From Cercis canadensis (lineage: Eukaryota > Streptophyta > Magnoliopsida > Fabales > Fabaceae), in assembly GCA_003255065.1 (NCBI GenBank), contig QAOA01003028.1:2234440-2298439 (forward strand): a DNA stretch of 64,000 nt. Reading direction: 5' to 3'. This document shows, in pieces, positions 22,368 through 36,100 of the stretch (its first letter is position 1; every line of letters starts with the position of its first letter). A program made the position numbers and the translations under genes. Below the pieces are notes generated by a model, which saw nothing but the letters and a program-made list of their open reading frames with translations, did no database searches and was not told where the DNA came from.

Positions 22368-25074
22368 ATGGAAACTGTAGGCGTAGTGTTCGATAAACTG
22401 AAAGGCTTTGCAAAATCGAGCCAGGACTTCGTTGACAATCTCATTCGCCACCGTGAAGATTCAACTCGTCGCAATCCGGTATTTTTTAACCACTTTTTTT
22501 TCATCGAACTTATTGGCACTTCAGGAATTGTAAGCAATGTGAAGTGTTAACAATAAGCTAATGTTGCAATTCTCCGCTATTGCAAGTAGATGCTTAGTAT
22601 TCTCGCAGCCGCAACCTCAAAGGAAGATTTTTTGTTGTTTCATTCAGTGCCTTAGAAATTTATGCGCAAGTATTTTAGGCAGCGCTTCTACTTTGAGAGC
22701 ATTTGTCTTATTTTTGCTCTTAAAGGAGCAAAATGAATTTTCAATGTGGTTGCATAATAAGCATTATTAAATGCGTGTTGCAATTTTCTTGGTTTATTTT
22801 GAAGTTTCAACTATTAATATTATGCCAGAGCTGTCTCCTAAACTCATCTGATTGCATAATATTGTCCTAGTTTAATTGATCATCTCATGGCCTCCTTAAC
22901 ATTGGCCAGCTGGTAAATTTCCTGTTATGATTCATGGCGATGAAGAAAACATCAAATATTGCATTTGGTTTAGATTATGTCAAATGAATCAGAGTGCTCC
23001 ATTTTTTCTTTCCTCTTTTTTTGCTACTCATCCGTTTGCTATTATTATTCTATAATTGTCAATCAAGATTTCTTGGATACTCATGTAGACTTGTGGTGGA
23101 TGTGTGGATAAACACACTCATACACAGCAAATGACTTGGTTATAAATAGAAATTAGAGGCTTGATGTTGCTCTGTGATGTCTCTGAATTGTTTGTCAATA
23201 GACACTTATATTTGATTGTTTCTGTTACGTGTTTCATAGACAAAACTGACTGTTCCTCAGGTCATGATTTTCTTTGTGATGTGCTGACAACTGTGTCCAT
23301 GATACTTATTTCAGATTGAAATACTAAAACGTTTACAAAGAGAAGCGTTTTCAGATCTTATGAAACTCAGGGACAGACAAGATAAGGTTGAGAGAATGTT
23401 ATCCTTCTATAAACCATCTAAAGGAAGTCCATTCCAAGAAGCTAGCACCCATGTAAGGGGACAGGTGGATCTGCTGGGAGCTTTGCTGTTGATGGATCGC
23501 ATTGATCAGCAGAACTTGGATGCAATAAGTAGAGCTGGAATAAGAACAGGAGTTGATTCAAGGTTCACTTTTGAAACAACCATCAGGCAGAAAGATTCTC
23601 TTGTTGTAGAGCTTGTGGCCAGTCAGAAAGGGGCAGAACATCTTGGTGATGTTCAAGGAAGCCCACTTTCTATGGCGAAACTCAGTTATATGGCAAATGT
23701 CAATGATTGGTTATTGGTGTCGGCCATCCCTGTAGGAGCTCAATGCAGAGATGTTGGAATTGCTTCAAATTCTTCCCATCCGGTACTTCTTGATCATTTT
23801 TGTTTCTAGACTTAAGTAATGTTCATGGAAAGAACTTGTTATGAATAGAATGACATTTTTATAAGAGTGCTAAATTCAAGTTTTTACTTGCATGTTCTTC
23901 TTTCTAATAGTTGGGTAAAGATAGTTCTGGAAAACATTGGATTAGTGTATAGAGAAAAATCAACTCTTCAAAACATTACAACTAATGAGTTCTTGTATCT
24001 GGATTGTCCCAAGAAGTTAAATTTTATTACCCTGAAGTTAAATCATATGTGGCTGTAGTTGAATAGATAGTGTAGTTTGCCTCAATTTCTGCCCTTCTTT
24101 TATCTGGATTCATGAATGTCTTATCTGTAAATGGAACAGCATGTTGCTCATTTACTGTTTACTTTGGATATAATCCTTTTAAAATCAGCTTAATTACTGG
24201 ATACATTAGTTCTGATTTGTCTTTTTGGTGGCTATAGATTTTTAAAACATGGAAGCACCATATAATCTGGCATGTTGTGGCAACCATTTTGTTTAGAGGA
24301 GAAAATTATTTATACCCCAATGAGTCATCTATAATTAATCGGATCCCTGATTTGTTGATACGGTGTGTTCTGTGTAATTTGCAGGGCAAAGGCCTTACAG
24401 ACGTTTCCTCTTTTGGACCGTCCCTTCTAAATTTGCACCATGGCAGTGCCATTGGCGTAACAGTGAGAAAATCAAATGTTGTTGCTTCATTGGCTCAACT
24501 TATTTCTGGACTGGGAATGCAATCTGGTTCTAATTTAATGGAGAATTTCTCCAGCACTTTCGGCCAAGTTGTGTGTCACTTTCCTAGAGGAACAAAGCTG
24601 TCTCTTCTGGGTCTTCACCAAGTGCCCATGTCATCAAGTCAAATTAGAAATCTTGGGGCTCTTACGTTTCCAATACTTCCGTCCAAACGACATGCAGCCT
24701 CTGAGACAGTACCTGAAGCATTACCACTGTCGGGAACAAATACACAAGTTTCAACTGGATCTATGGCTTTGATGGTGGAGTCGGAGCTCGATGACATTAC
24801 AAAAATTGGTGGTTGGATTGAAATGAACAAGTTAAACCCGAAATCTGTACGATGGGCGGTGACCATGTTTGATGTTTCTGACGAGTCATTTGGCTGGGGA
24901 ATGTGCCTCAGTGGGATGATAGGAGATTCAGCAAGTGGGGATCATTTTCTGGCTGAATCCTATCTAAAATTTAACCTGGGTAATAAATTCACCTTAAAGC
25001 CAGGTCTTGCATATGTCATGGATGGAAATTCCAAAATAGCTGCTTTAATGCTTCGCTCCAGTTGGACCCTCTGA
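22368..25074 (+). CDS. Conserved plant protein of unknown function, beta-rich C-terminal half
   Basis: Three exons: 22368-22478, 23315-23782 and 24385-25074; 1269 nt, 422 residues, all in phase 0. Start METVGVVFDKLKGF. Exon 2 begins with a charged helical stretch (IEILKRLQREAFSDLMKLRD) that looks like coiled coil, then QVDLLGALLLMDRIDQQN. From about residue 80 the sequence alternates polar and hydrophobic residues with many Gly and Ser, and ends in strand-like segments (VRWAVTMFDVSDESFGWGM, YLKFNLGNKFTLKPGLAYV, KIAALMLRSSWTL). This alternation, with an aromatic near the C-terminus, would fit a membrane beta-barrel of plastid or mitochondrial outer envelope, but that is only a guess from pattern. 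I recognise it as a plant-conserved unknown and cannot assign a family. Confidence 0.75.
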
Positions 25075-26559
25075 TAACTATCTTCTGTTGAGTGATGTGT
25101 TTTTGTGGTTTATTCAAGCACTCATTATTTTTCCCCTAGGTATATAACACCATTTTTTGTTATTAGATCATCATTTCATTTAATAGCTGAAAGAAAAAAA
25201 AAAAATAGCATGTCCACTTTCACTAACTCAGTGATATAAGTAAAAGAAATTACAAGATGATATTTACTGACTACTACCCTCTGATATTGATGGTTGTAAA
25301 AGCAACAAACGGAAACAGAACAAATTTGGGAAAAATTAGTACACAATGATAGGTGAATAATTTCAATGGAAAAACTAGGTGTTGAATTTACGTTGTGATG
25401 GAAAAGAAGGTGGCTAGTCAGAAGGACTACTTTATTTAAGTATCTTGGATAATAAAAAGATGGACAAAACTTAAAGTAAAATTGTTTAGGTGTTTGTGAC
25501 GTTGTTTCTTTGTTAAAACATTACATGTGTGTTATTTTTATAATTCAGCATCATCTCATTATATGTATGTTATTTTTATAACTCAACACCAATTCATCTT
25601 TTCTTGATATTTCTCAAAATTCGACTCTGACCCACACCCAATTTCTTTCTCTCTTCCCCACTCACCTCTAACATTCTTCTTCCAATTTCTTTAATAGGGG
25701 AAACCCCTCCAAGACCCAAATTCAACCCCAAATGACATTTGTAAAAACATTAAAGAAATTGGGAGAAGAATGTTGGAAGTGAGTGGGAGAGAGAGAAAAA
25801 AATTGAGTGAGTCAAATTTTGAGAAATATTAATAAGAGATGAGATGATGTTGAGTTATCAAAATATTAATAAAAGATGAGATAGTACTAAGTTATAAAAA
25901 TAACATACATGTAATATTTTAATAGAAGAATAACATTACCAACATCTCATGAATTTTATTTTTGTCCTAAAAGAATTTTAGTTGAGCCAAACGTTCCACA
26001 TAGCAAAGTAAAAAAAAAACAAACAAAAGTTTGCCCATTTAAAAAAGTAACATTAGATTGAATGCAATGAAGAAAATTCCCCCGAGAATTGTAACATGAA
26101 AGCTTCTAATAGCATAAGAATTGGAGTCGAATTCCATAACATTGGCAACATATCAGTTGCTAATAGTATCTTCATTCTGAAGGGAGGTAATCAACAAAAT
26201 TTACCTCAACCTAAAATTTAGCGTCCCAAGAAATGTGTTTTAAGGCTATGAGATATATTCCATTGCAAAGGGCACCTAGCACAGGGAGTATTCTTCTTTG
26301 GATAAGCAGATTTTTAGCAGTAATATTTGGATCCAGTTTCCAAATCCACTTCTAAGAGTCAAAGAACATTCGTCAAGCATTTTGTTTCCTTCGATGACTA
26401 ATCTTCGTATGAGTCTCAACAAAATATAGGATATTAACATCTAACTCACTATACACTGATGACCATTTATTCAATTATCTTTTTCAGCTCATTGTCATTA
26501 TCAAAATTCAAAAGCATGCTGTCATTATCTTCATGCAATTATATGCACCAAAGTTTCTA
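25075..26559. other. Convergent intergenic region containing a MITE
   Basis: Lies between the 3' ends of the unknown gene (plus) and CDCA7-like copy B (minus). Its middle third is a long inverted-repeat element, listed separately. No coding gene is seen. Confidence 0.6.
25450..25980. mobile_element. Non-autonomous DNA element (MITE-like) with long terminal inverted repeats
   Basis: The left arm (about 25450-25697) is mirrored by the right arm (about 25752-25980). Examples: TTATTTTTATAACTCAACA and TTTCTCAAAATTCGACTC on the left face TTTTGAGAAATATT and AAGTTATAAAAATAACATAC on the right; CATTCTTCTTCCAATTTCTTT faces AAAGAAATTGGGAGAAGAATG. Each arm is roughly 200 bp or more with scattered mismatches, around a short loop (25698-25751). 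No coding capacity. Such structures form by deletion of Mutator-like or similar DNA transposons. I could not fix the exact ends or a target-site duplication. Confidence 0.75.
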
Positions 26560-28870
26560 CTATCTAAGTGCACTTCTGTTCTTTGATTTCCTTAACATCC
26601 TTCTGGTCACCTTTGAACTCCTAACATCTGGATCCTCTTCATGCGAATTGGCCTCTTCTGTATCTGCAGAGGTCAGTGATTTTTCTGCAGTGACAATAAC
26701 TTCTGCACCTGAGCTTTTCCAGCATTTGTCAGAGCGACGGGTTTGAATGAGATAATGTGCCACAGACTTGAAACCCAGTTTTGATACCTAACAAACAAAA
26801 TTGAAGAGAGGGGGAAGAAGAGTATTAGTTCCAGAAGCTAATCTTATCCTGTCAGGTCAACCAATCCAATTGAATTGATACAACAAAGGTTGAAATAACT
26901 AACCTTAGAATATAGATTACCAGTGGGCATCCAACCTTTTGCCTTCCGGCAACGACTGCAGTTGCAGATTCCTCGACAAGCAGGGCAAATCCAATTGGAG
27001 TTCTTGTTCGCTTCTATCACATTTTCTCCATATCTGTACAGTGGAAGTAGAAAATGACTCTTATTAACCTTTGCTGAATAGCAGTAGCTGAGATAAGGAT
27101 ATAATTATTCTCAAATATAAATGGAATCCAAGTTTTTCATCACTATGGGGTAATACTTCACGCTAACATTTCTTTTTTATAGTTTTAAATGAAAACAAAA
27201 GAGAAAAAAATGCTAATTTCACCTCATGTACAAGCATTCTCCACAAAGCTGCCCTTGGGCTAATTCACATTTGCCACAATAGGTATGCATATCAAGAGTT
27301 TTCTGCCTGCAAGGAAGCAAATGATCTTCTAAAAGACTTAACCAAGCGCTCAATGAAACAAGAAAACAATGAAAAGATTTCCAAGTGATTAACCCCAAAA
27401 AGATAGTAACTCTGAGCCGTTTAATTAAAACACATGCCTAAACCATATTCTTCATTTAAGGCCACCGGAAAGGCATCGAGGAAGCATACAGCGTATTAAA
27501 AATGATTTGCAATCTAGTATTCTTCAAAAATGATTTGCAATCTAGTATTCTTCAAATAGATAATAGTGGTAAAGAAAAGGAAACGTTTAGAAAAAGCGAA
27601 ACTCCTATAAACCAGGAGGAAAAGAAGATTTAACAGTCATGCACTGATGCGAGTCTTCATGCATCTTCTTGTCACGATAGAAAACTCAGCCTTGTTTTAA
27701 AATTAACAAGGCAAAACATAAGACCATACAAGGTAACAGAAACATGTCTAGAAAGCTTTATAAATTAATGAACATAAGACCATATAACCTGCATTGATGG
27801 CATGTCTCTCCCTTCTCTGAGTCATATATACGATTCCCATCCTCATCATATCCATCTACATATAGCTCCCAAGCGGTCTCACAATCTCCCAAAAGCTTTT
27901 CATGCTCTTCAGTATAAACTTCTGGCTCTGTACCTTCTGGTATACGAATCTCTATACCCTTAGGAGATTTATGAGATTTATGATGCTTCTCTCTAATTTT
28001 TCTGACATCAGAGTAGTCAATTGGTGCCATGGTCTTCAATCTATAAAGCCGTATAATATAAAAATTAAAGCATCAATTTAGGGAAGTTAACACAAAATTA
28101 ACCCATATATACATGATTAGTCCCTGAAAAGTGCATAAATTTTACAAATTTAGCTAACGAGAAAGTGATCATTTATTCATATTCCAACTTATCTTATACA
28201 ATCAGGGAACAAGTGTGAGAAATCTCCTTTCTATTATGTTTCTCTATTTATTTCCTCCGCTAATAGAAGGGCAAAAACTTTTAGAAAGAGGGTAATATAA
28301 CAAATAAGGAGAACAGTAAAGAGAGTAATGTTTCCGTCCGACCAAATCAAGCACAACCAAAAAAAGAACAAAGAGTGAATTTTCCGGCAACCCAAACAAG
28401 AACTGGTGGCTGGGGGTTTCGAGAAGGAAGCATGCGAAAATGCACAAAATAACACCTTTCACTATTCGACGACTAGAAACACAACCAACAAAACTTGGTT
28501 TGTGCTTCCTTCCATTTTACCAAAACTAAGCACAAATTCATAAAGATGAGAAAATGGGTAAGACGGTAAGCGAAAGTTACCGAGAAGAACGCCTTGAGGG
28601 TTGGTTCGGTAATAATGTGTTGTGGGTGGTCTTCTTCTCGAGTGGAGTTCTCTTTTGCGAGCGAGTTTCAGACTTGAGCTTCAGAGAGAGGTCCAATAAG
28701 CCCAGTTTCTGCATTCTCTCCTGGTTCTCCTTGATCCTTAAGTCCCTAAACTGCTCGTACCGCGAAAAACCACCTTCAGTTTTTGTCCTTTTGGCTTCTT
28801 CAAGTTCAATTTCACTGCCTCGCTCTTCAGATTCAGTGGCTTCTCCACCGTTCTTCTTCCAACGACCCAT
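26560..28870 (-). CDS. CDCA7-like zinc-finger protein, copy B
   Basis: Five exons: 28581-28870, 27789-28040, 27223-27306, 26904-27033 and 26560-26787; 984 nt, 327 residues, phases 2,2,2,0 and all GT-AG. Residues 1-96 hold the charged N-terminal region (SRYEQFRDLRIKENQERMQ, LGLLDLSLKLKS). The zf-4CXXC_R1 domain has all expected pairs: CHQC (177-180), CGKC (191-194), CGEC (202-205), CPAC (225-228) and CNCSRC (232-237), then RKAKGWMPTGNLYSK and GFKSVAHYLIQTRR. The tail is acidic then basic (RRMLRKSKNRSALR). CDCA7 homologues recruit HELLS/DDM1-type remodelers for CG-methylation maintenance; in plants a similar role has been reported. Exons 3 and 4 match copy A in length (84 and 130 nt), confirming duplication. 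Confidence 0.9.
27503..27561. repeat. 29-bp tandem duplication in a CDCA7-like intron
   Basis: The phrase beginning 'aaaaatgatttgcaatcta' occurs twice in a row around 27503-27560. It lies in the intron between exons 2 and 3 of copy B and has no evident function. Confidence 0.8.
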
Positions 28871-30193
28871 TCTGTCTCTGTGTGTGCTGACAACGAAGTA
28901 AGTACGATCACATTATATGAGTTACGTCCAGACTCCAGAGAGAAGAGGGAGCGGGAGTTCTAAGAAATTGTAGCGGTAGCGCGCCCAGGCGAATCGACTA
29001 GTGAAAAGAAAACACGTAATTGAGACTACCTTGTGTGAGTGGACTGGACTAGGACTAGACTAGGGTCTACGTATTTCCTCAGATATAGGACTTGCCTTTC
29101 GTTTCATGGGTTGGGTTGCGGCTATGAAGATCCACTTTCTATTGACCCATTAAACACGATCCACCACCTATTCAATATAATGGGCAGTGAATAGGTTTTT
29201 TTTTTNTTTTTTTTTTTTTCTATTGGTTTAAATATGCTCAACATTTCTACAGTTTGACTTCAATAGTTCAATCTAATTTTAAATTGGGTTCTTGTATCTG
29301 TTTTTCATCTAATTAAATTGGGCAGATAATCCGAATTAACATATTTTAAATCTTCTCATATTACCACTTATCTAATGGTGTTATAATAATAATCAACAAT
29401 AAAAACCTGAAATATTTCTTTTAAATTTTGGTTAAATGCATGAAAAAATTTGTTCTATTAATATTATGATCAAATAATTACAGTAATTTAGTTTAATCTT
29501 TGGTTTTATAATTTTTTTTACCTTGTTTTCACTATTTTTTTAAGATTTTTTTTAAAGCACACCACACCACTCCTAGCTTTAGAGGAAATTCCTACATTGA
29601 TATTATTTCTTGACCTATTGGTGAATTTAGATTTCATCAGCATAAATTTTGAATGGCAGGACTCTTCTTCTAATTAGCAATTACCAAAGATATATTGCAA
29701 ATTCTGATTAAAAAAAAAAAAAAAAGTTATTGTCAGTGAAAAACATAAGTGAATTTGCTTATAACTCTAAAAATCATAATGATGTTATTCAAAGCATATA
29801 ATGATAATTGAAGAATGTGAAGTAAACCTCAAATTCCAATGGATGAATGAATAAAGAAATAAAGAATAAATGCTCAATGCATTTCTGGAGTCTGCAACAA
29901 TACAAAAACCCTACGGAATTGGAATGGGTATGCCTTGAGAAAATAAAATGAATTCACAAATGGCTGTTTCTGTACACGCTCTAAATCTAAATTTTGTACA
30001 CTAGAAATAGCTACACTTACAAAGCTATTCCCTGAAACCCCAAGAGAAAAAATAAAATAAATAAATAGAAAGCCATAATCAAGACTCCGGTTCTTGTTTC
30101 CAAAATGAAGACCATTCCAGAGAAGCAAAAATCATGGTCTTCCCAATCTCATAATCTCATCTAGAAGGCCACTCCCACATGTAAGAAACAAGT
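28871..30193. other. Intergenic region between CDCA7-like copy B and the sorting nexin 3' end
   Basis: The CDCA7 promoter side is 28871-29200. A single N at 29206 lies in a poly-T run (29197-29219), another unresolved join. AT-rich beyond that; no gene or transposon recognised. Confidence 0.5.
29197..29219. other. Unresolved join in poly-T
   Basis: Single N at 29206 within a T run, intergenic. Confidence 0.8.
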
Positions 30194-33100
30194 CTATCCA
30201 GATTGATGAAGATTCAGGACTAGATTCCTCATCTCAGGGAAGATGGTTATAAGTAGAAGTTCAAGTATCGCGTACGCAAGTTGCTTCACACATATAGTAG
30301 ACTAAAATGCATAGAAATAATATAATGTTGTTAGTTTAGAAGCGAAGTTGTCAATTAACCAAACGAAAACTAGGACAAACACAAGCAAAAAATTCGCATC
30401 AAGCTGATACAGCAATGGAAAAGAGCTTTAACCTGACTAAAATAATATATATCTCTGGCGCAGCGTCTGTACTGCTTTTGCCCGATTAAGCTGACTAACG
30501 TAGTTGGAGCTCCATCTGATAAAAAAGGAGGCAAGTTAACATCTCAAATTCTGGTTATGTAAATTCTGAGAGAACTGCAATTCATTTCAACCGTCAATCA
30601 TAAAATGAAAACGACAATGCCTAAACATTCTTAGATGTTCTTCAGCAACCATGCTGCTAAGTTCCCTACAAAATCTCTTGTCTACAGATAATAAAATATG
30701 AATAATGCCCTAAATCATGATTCATAAATTTCAACTAAATAGTGATGGTTGCCATAATATTTTTCCTTCTCCATTATCTAATAAATATACAGATGATCCA
30801 TTCAATTCATTTTTCAAATAACCAAATCTAATACTATATTAATGACAAGAAGAAAAAATCCCACCACTAGATGGAATATGAAATCCTATGCATACCAAGA
30901 GTGCTTTATAAACTGCAATGGAAAAAGTATTTTAAGAAACAAGAAAAATGTCCAAAAAAAAAACCATTAAAAAAGCAGAAAAACTAGAATAACTATATAT
31001 ATACTATACACACACACACACACAACCCGCACATATACATACATACATATGTATGTATGGGAAAAAACTTCTGGTAGGTTAAATAAATATCTTGGAAGAA
31101 AGATCGAATATAAAGGATAGAAGATTAAATAAAACTTCAGAAACAGAAGAATATCCATTAACAACTGATCTCAAACGAATCAACATAAGACTCCATAGGA
31201 AATAGAACTAACCAAAGAGCATTTTCTTGACATAACTTGCCCTACGAGCAGCCTCAAGCTGTTGCTCAAAAGACCCTGATCCTGATTTAGTAATCTTGCT
31301 TCGACCATATTCACTCATTTTTTGAAAATGATTTTGATTAATTCCACCGTCACCTATTACCACCTGAGGAGTCCCTACTTTTAGAAAAAATGTGCCACCT
31401 GGCCAGAGAACCTGAAAGCATATAGGTAGACAACATGAAACATTTGCACAAGCTGTTGCCAATAATTTTATCATTTTTCTCTTTTGTTGGTGATAATTGA
31501 AGCCATCTGACTGCAACAAAGAGGTAACTGTAAAATGGCATAAAGAAATTAGAGACAGACTTCAGACCACGAGAAAAATCAGAACATTTTCTTATTTTTT
31601 GACAATCAAGTACAGATGTAACCACTCCCTTCATCTGTCACCTGTGACACATGCCCCAGAAGGACTATCTAATACATTCTCTTTGGACCAAACAAAAAAT
31701 AAATAAAAGATAAATGGAACTTGTATAAAAGTTAATTTCATATCACTTGCTAACTTGTAATTTTATTAGTATTTTGGAATGCTTCATCTATGTCAGACTC
31801 CCAATTATCAAGTTTGCATAAGCTCCAGTTAATGATAAAGAAGTACCAAGGGATTACAAGACAGGCAAACAGTTGTTATCATAAAAGCCACAAGATACTA
31901 AACCAAATGCAATTTAGGCAACAGAAGACAGTAACCATGTAGTGATTGTAGTTTTGAAAATACTGAACTGTGAAACTGACAGCTACAGTAACTCTGTCAG
32001 AAATCGCACTGAGTGAAATAGCCAATGGATGGTGTCAGACCCAAGTTCCTGGGTTACCCAAAAAAAAAAAAAAAAAAAAAAANAAAAAAAAAAAAAAAAA
32101 AGCCAATGGAAAACCCAAAGTGAACTGCCTTAGGCCCTCAGTTGCAATTTGGCATTTATGACAGGTTCTATTTTATTTTGACAGTGAATCGCTCAACAAA
32201 GAAAAGCAACTGCAGCAGATCTATTTCCAGCTTAGCACTTTCTAACTAGCAGAAGTATCTAGCACACTTAAAACACTATTAGCCAAGCCAGTTTGAGCAT
32301 CTTCCTTGCAATCTCCTAATCCCATAAATTGATTTCCCATAAATTCTCAGAATATTTTCACTTCATTTTGCTATCCATAAATTGCAACATAAACAAAAGT
32401 GAGTCCAGGCTTAATGCTTTCCCCCCATCTGAAAGCCATTACCAGCCGTTCTTAGAACTTGACAAATTTATGGTTAACAAACCAATTCTCAGAACTTGAC
32501 CTAGTATGGTTCATTCCAAGTTAATTCGTGAGGGACAAGGGCAAAGTTTGTAGAGCCAAATTCTGTAATAGTAAAAACCTATTAGGCTGAGGTTGGACAG
32601 AAATTTTCTCCAATCAAGGTACTTAGTGAAAACACCCAGCCAAAGAATCGTTTCTTTATTTCTTTTCTTTTAAACAAACTATAACCATCCAGCAATATAG
32701 ATGCACATATCAGAGAAATGGTTACTGATATAGTTAAGCTATTGAATACCCCAGTAAACTTCATGAACGGTGCTGTTAATTTGCATAAGGAGTTTCAATT
32801 CTGAGACAGCAAACAATGTCTCAACAGAACAAAAATAAAAAATTATGTCTAAAATTGGCTCAATCCTTACATCTTGAAGCCACCAAATCCCTTGGGCAAT
32901 AGTATCCTCTCTCCGAAGCCAATGAATCTGCCTCAAGAGAAAATCATCAATAGCATCTTCCATGACCAACTGTAGTATCTGTTTAGATATCCAAAAGACC
33001 TGTCTTCTGCATGAAGATAAAGGAGCTAGTATTATCAACTTATAAGTTTTGGAAATGAAGCATATTAACAAGATCATGACGCTTATATTTTGTGCTCAGT

Positions 33101-36100
33101 TACAAAAAATTTCAAGGAGGTTAGAAACAAGAAAATACACAGGTTGAAACCTGCAGATGGATGTTGCCAAGGATGAAGTGGAAATAACATGACTATTATA
33201 ATTAGCCTATGGTAAGTTTTTCTTTTTCAAGCCAGACAACAGAGAAATGAAAGATAAAACCATGCCAATCAACAACTTTGTCAAGGAGACAGTCATCCTA
33301 AAAGCTTAAGCTATTGGGTGAAAGCACAAGCATGGATTTATCCCTAACACCCTTCCCCACCCCTGTTTTCCTTACCCAGCTCCAAAAAAAAAAAGGTTTG
33401 GGACTGAAGAGTAAACAAAGCATAAATCCACCACTACCTTGTGCTAAATTTTAATTTAATTTAATTATAAGAATGGCAGGGTGCAAGGGTCACTGTGGAT
33501 CACTTGACCATAAAAGTTCTAGTATCATGTCGAGGAAAGAGTCATCCTAAAAACTTAGGCTATTAGGTGAAGGTCTATGAACAAGTCCTATCTCTAACAA
33601 GATGCAAAATCATAATACGTTAGGATAACTTGCAAGCTAGAAAAATGACAACACCAAAGGAAGCCTTGGAATTGTAACAAGACATCCAGAAAATATACAG
33701 GCATTAATTCTAGCAATTAATGACTAGAAATCACTGAATACAGGAGTAGTGTACCTTAGCCAGCCTCTTTTCTTAAGCTGAAATATCTTGTCAACCAAAT
33801 TCAAAATAGGGACACTCACATTAGGTGGGGTCCACTGCAACAAAGCCAAAATATAAATGTTTATAAAGTACTTTGCAAACCAAAAAAAAATCTCATAATG
33901 AATGAATAAACAACAACGTAACATACTGTTCTTCAGCCAAAGGTGCCAATAACTGTTTGAAGTTCTCATATATGCCCACAAACACATCACCCCCCCCCCC
34001 CCCTCTTTCTCTCTCTCCCCCTTTCTCCCAGGCAGAAAGTACAAATCATCAGGTTAACCACTTTCTTGTTGAAATTTTTATTTATGAACCAACTTATAAT
34101 TTGAGGTCAAAAACACCTTAGAGAAGTCCAAGGTAAGACTTCAAACAGGTTTCCAAAACATTTGTTTGGAACACCAAAATGTTTGTCTCATGGTTCATAG
34201 GTTTCAATTTATGGAAGAAAAAACTATTGGAACAACTTCTTTCCAAAAGATTTGGCAACTATATACAATTGAACAGGTCTAAGAAAACTTGGGTGCCCCT
34301 TCCCTGTTTGGTGGATACATAATGATGGCAAAAATGAAAGCCACAGGAGAAAGGAAAAGCAGCAGAAGCAGATCAAAAAGTGACGTACAAAACAGAGAAG
34401 ACAGAAAAATTGAGCTCACTACACATACCTCAGGTGGCACTCCAACTGGATCCTCCAAATTATTAGGGAGTATGGTGAAATTTGTTACTGGAACATCCTT
34501 GCCAACACCAGCTTCCACCATCAAATCAAGTTTTCTATCTGGATCCAAGCACCCAGACTCTTCAGCATGGTTTATGACTTGTGATTGGTATCCTTTTGAG
34601 CTCAATTCATTGTCTGAATGCCACCCACTAGCTTGTGCTACTGCTTTATCGATGTCCTCATGGACTAAATTTCCCCCTTCCTCAGTGTCAGAGCTTAACA
34701 CTGTTTCTGCAGTAACTTGCCTTGGAATACTCCTATCTATTTCATCTGCATTCCAGGACAAATTCCTTCTGATAGAAGTAGACGAACCCTCATTAGGGGG
34801 GGATGATGTCCCCACAACTTTACGCATTAAACCATCTGAAACCCCTCTAAACTGGCGTACAATATCATCCACTGCATCATCTACATTGACTGTTAATAGA
34901 AGAAAATCAAACATCAAATTTGGAATTGATAAACAGAAGAGACCAACAAAAGAGCTCTTCATTCAAAAACCTCTGCAAATTGGGATTAAGTTCAGAATAT
35001 AAATGCTTGGTATCATTGAAAAACAAGAAAATGACATTTCAAACTTCTTCAACGAAACTGTCTCAAGAATGCTATTATGGTAAATATTAGCTTTTATAGC
35101 AAGCTGGTCTAGGTTAAGAAGAAAATGAAAGATAAAAGCCCTTGATGAAAAATTGTTTCAATCAATCAGATCTAATATAATCATTGGAAAATTTTCCTAT
35201 AAGAAAACAGTTTCAATTTCCAAAGGATACCCCCAGCCATTAAGGACATAGGAGTAGACATGCAGCAGAAGATAATACCCTATTCAGATATCAACTAAAA
35301 GGTTTTGCCATCCTTTGTCAAATAATACAATATGCTAGCTCCATATCCCATCCTACCTCGGACACCACAACAATGACAGTAGAGGTTCCATCTCAAGGCC
35401 TGAAGCCTTTAAAACAGAAACAAAGGCACCAAAATAGGAAAGGTGAAACCTAAGTCTCCCACTTCTAATGATTCTTCCTGTTTTTCTTTTTAATGGCAAG
35501 TTTAGAAAACAGAACCGCTAATAAAAAAGTCCACAAACTCATATAGCAGATTAACAGGTGACAGTAGCATCCTAACTTGCAGACCACCACTTATAGAATA
35601 GTTACAACACATGCACATAACTGGCAAGTATGATGTATAACCAAAATGTTAAAACCACATACCTGCCAAGGTCTTCATCATTGACGATGATTTCCCAAAA
35701 GAGTAGTTCTTCAGGACCAAAAATTGACAATAATATTACTTTTGTTAGATTATCATTTTTCTCATCTAAAATGTATCAAGAGAAATGATACAAAGGTCAT
35801 CTCAAATTATAATAAGAAATACCAAGCAGATTCACACCTTTGAGGAAGCACTCAAAAAGTCCCATACTTCATGTTGTTCAGCAACATTAGCTATTGAAAG
35901 GAGCTCCTAAAGTAAGAAAACATAATTTAAGCAAAGACACAGTCACTAAGAAATATGAAATGAAACTATGCCTTAACAGGGTTATGCCGTAACGGGTTGT
36001 AAACAAGACTAAAAGTACCTGGAGATATTTAGCAAGCTGAATGCAACGCTGATGGACAAAGGCATCCTCTGTGCTTGAGGAAAATATCCTTTTGGGAGGC

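Noticed and set aside
34289-35002. Plus-strand open frame of 237 codons
   Set aside because: It is antisense to exon 10 of the sorting-nexin gene, whose splice phases are consistent on the minus strand.
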